From: Oscillospiraceae bacterium
GTDB lineage: Bacteria; Bacillota; Clostridia; Oscillospirales; Acutalibacteraceae
Length of the DNA stretch: 34,755 bases
Assembly: GCA_003538135.1 (NCBI GenBank)
Contig: DPOR01000016.1
Location: 44,977 to 79,731 of the forward strand
Direction: 5' to 3'
Below the pieces are notes generated by a model that saw only the letters and a list, made by a program, of their open reading frames with translations, was not told where the DNA came from and did not search any database. Within the stretch, counting starts at the first letter, position 1. Each line of letters begins with the position of its first letter. The position numbers and the translations under genes are program-made. Shown here piece by piece: positions 32,935-34,755 of the stretch.

Positions 32935-34755
32935 TTATTTCTTAAAAGGCTTGACGATATAATAGAGTATCAGCTCAACAGTATCAACAAATTTTGCGCC
33001 GAATTTGTTCAAGCTCTCCTTTGCGCGCTCTTCGCCCGAGCCGCCTGTCCAGTCGAGCGGATCGGAAATGAGAAGTATCTTAAACGTAGTCTGAGCCTCC
33101 ATGCCCTCGTAGTTGCCCATGCCGGTGACAGTAACGGTGGCAGTGCCCTTTTCTACGTTGTCGGAGAAAGCGACGGTGTAGTCAACGCCCTCGGCGAGAA
33201 CTCTGTCAAGGCACTTGACGGTGATTTCCGGAGTTATCTCGGAGCCGGTGCGCTTCTGTGACGGGATGTGTGCTATTGTCAATCCCTCGTTCTTGAGGGT
33301 GAGATTTTGATTCAGAAAATCCGTCCTCGCAGAGAGAAAATCCGTAACAACCTTTAAGTCGGCGAAATATTGGGCTTCGATTTCGCGTTCGGAGGTTGTG
33401 GCGTAGTAATCCCACCTGATAGCGTTCATTATTGCGGCATCTTTTATATTATCGATATACATATCGATGTTCGCATTGAGCTCGGATTGTGCCGCATGAT
33501 AGAAGTTATTCTTCCATTCGGATTCGACGGTTTCGACAAAATCTGCGTGTCTGAATCCCAGAGCATATATGTTCGGAGTCGCCTTTACCGTGTCGTTCCC
33601 CATCAGAGCGTTATACCAAAGAGTTCTCGTCTTGGCGTTCCACTGCAGGGGATCGCTTATTGTGTGACCTGCCCGTACATTATTTGCTGCCGAGTCAAAG
33701 TCCCAAATGGGGCCGGCACAAATTTTTCCGTTGGCATCTTTATAGAAATAGTTGCTGGTTATGCCCGCATCCCAGTCTCCGGACCACTCCTCGATAAGGT
33801 ACTGCCTTGCATAAGACAGGGTATCGATATATTCCGAATAATGTTTGCCCAAAGAGTTGTAGCCGGTATCGCTGTAAAGGGCGTCCTCCATCTCCTGCCA
33901 GTAGCCGCTGATATATTCAATTTGCGCCTGCGAAGCATATTCGGGGGATTTCAAAATTACCGGCTGAGAGCGTTTTGTAACGAAACCGCTTGCCTCGTTG
34001 GGGTAACGGCTGCCCAATTCGAGCTCCATTAAATATCCGCCGGTAATATCCGCAGGTTCATTGGGAATTTCATACCACCTCTGCGTGCTCTCGAGGCTTC
34101 CGCTGTATTTTCCGTAGAAGCCCTGCGCGGGTAAGGTTGAAAAATCGAGGTCGGGATTCAAATCCTCCGTAGCCTCTTCCAGGTCGAAAATATCAACGCG
34201 ATTCTTGTTTATCTCAACTTTTTCCGTTATAAGATAAACGCCCTTGTATTCGCCGTTGACATAGAGGTCTATGCTTCTGCAATCGGGAGTTTCACGCAAC
34301 CCGATTTCCGCGCCGACGCTGAAAATAATCTGATTACGCAGAAGACTGAGATCCTCATAGTTTGCCAAAAGGCACCAGCTTTTCGCTTTTTCCATGCCGA
34401 AAAGCTTTGCTTTGGAGCCGAGCTTGATGTTGTAGGGCCTTTTCGGATAGCCCCAGGTTGAGTTGCCTCTGCCCTTCATTGAAGCGAGCTCTGCATCATA
34501 GTCTACCTTGCCATTTGAGTTAATGGCGAGCATGGTGCAGCCTTTTTCCTTGTGGGACTTGTCGGCGTGGATTCTATCGAGTCCGCCCTCGGGAGTGTTG
34601 ATAAACATTGTCGGGAGCTTGCTCGAATTGAGGAACACTACCGTGTACTTCGCATCGCCGACGGTAAGAACAAACTCGCCGCCGTTTGCAAACATTCCTG
34701 TCTGCGCGCCGCTTTCGAGCTTGACTCCGTCGCACATAACGTCGTCTGCCGCAGT
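32935..34755 (-). CDS. CotH-kinase-domain surface protein, 5' end outside the window
   Basis: The frame is open through the last base of the window (TAADDV precedes the first Met at 34737), so about 606 C-terminal codons are seen and the start is missing. The CotH core is clear: SMKGRGNSTWGYPKRPYNIKL (about 93-113), KLFGMEKAKSWCLLANYEDLSLLRNQI (about 117-143), DLYVNGEYKGVYLITEKVEI, and GPIWDFDSAAN with the metal-binding Asp pair. CotH-type kinases phosphorylate coat or surface proteins. The last ~110 residues (PEITVKCLDRVLAEGVDYTVAF...GTATVTVTGMGNYEG) form an Ig-like repeat common in clostridial surface proteins. There is no anchor at the end (stops VKPFKK). The missing N terminus probably holds a signal peptide. 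Confidence 0.9.
   Translation of the reverse strand, partial: TAADDVMCDGVKLESGAQTGMFANGGEFVLTVGDAKYTVVFLNSSKLPTMFINTPEGGLDRIHADKSHKEKGCTMLAINSNGKVDYDAELASMKGRGNSTWGYPKRPYNIKLGSKAKLFGMEKAKSWCLLANYEDLSLLRNQIIFSVGAEIGLRETPDCRSIDLYVNGEYKGVYLITEKVEINKNRVDIFDLEEATEDLNPDLDFSTLPAQGFYGKYSGSLESTQRWYEIPNEPADITGGYLMELELGSRYPNEASGFVTKRSQPVILKSPEYASQAQIEYISGYWQEMEDALYSDTGYNSLGKHYSEYIDTLSYARQYLIEEWSGDWDAGITSNYFYKDANGKICAGPIWDFDSAANNVRAGHTISDPLQWNAKTRTLWYNALMGNDTVKATPNIYALGFRHADFVETVESEWKNNFYHAAQSELNANIDMYIDNIKDAAIMNAIRWDYYATTSEREIEAQYFADLKVVTDFLSARTDFLNQNLTLKNEGLTIAHIPSQKRTGSEITPEITVKCLDRVLAEGVDYTVAFSDNVEKGTATVTVTGMGNYEGMEAQTTFKILLISDPLDWTGGSGEERAKESLNKFGAKFVDTVELILYYIVKPFKK

Overview
The window reads like a contig from a low-to-moderate GC, spore-forming Clostridia genome, probably an uncultured gut Oscillospirales/Ruminococcaceae-type bacterium. 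The evidence is a yaaL-bofA sporulation pair, a CotH-domain surface protein, a DUF6514-like protein, near-consensus sigma-A promoters, GGAGG ribosome sites, and many genes for breaking down plant or host glycans. The lineage is an inference from gene content; no rRNA is present.

Layout. 1-951 is the 3' part of a repeat-rich surface protein. It breaks off in mid-repeat and is joined directly to a glycosyltransferase that has lost its 5' end (953-1456). An AT-richer exopolysaccharide block follows (1479-5566: flippase, glycosyltransferase, polymerase), closed by a bidirectional terminator shared with convergent recQ. 7595-8101 is a 3' remnant of a GH3 beta-glycosidase. Next come a small membrane/coiled-coil gene and a complete GH3 enzyme with reversed domain order, which pairs with a metallophosphoesterase. 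This pair is divergent from a ROK-family regulator, with facing promoters and a dyad operator candidate between them. 13716-17121 holds two related secreted proteins of unknown function. They share a signal peptide, a C-terminal half, a terminator and a promoter, and the first copy is frameshifted at the module boundary. A Gfo/Idh/MocA oxidoreductase and a small membrane protein follow.

On the minus strand, 19373-20827 is a GPH-type sugar transporter and 21108-21425 a DUF6514-like protein. 28657 down to 21609 is a tight six-gene operon: manA, ABC-F ATPase, GH78 rhamnosidase, GNAT acetyltransferase, Gfo/Idh oxidoreductase, PPC-domain protein. On the plus strand follow yaaL-bofA, a tRNA-Val(GAC) with a perfect consensus promoter and a terminator, and a two-gene glycosidase operon (GH63/trehalase-like plus GH39-like). 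The last intergenic region carries an IS200/IS605-like hairpin pair and a regular array of tiny hairpins separated by GTGATAT/ATATAAC words. The window ends inside a CotH-kinase-domain surface protein on the minus strand.

Together the genes describe a surface-polysaccharide-making, glycan-foraging cell: uptake (GPH), hydrolysis (GH3, GH78, GH39, GH63-like), sugar oxidation or epimerisation (two Gfo/Idh proteins) and entry to central metabolism (ManA), with local control by a ROK repressor. The most unusual parts are the short-hairpin array (32721-32927), the modular tandem duplication of secreted proteins with its broken copy, and the double-truncated gene junction near 950.
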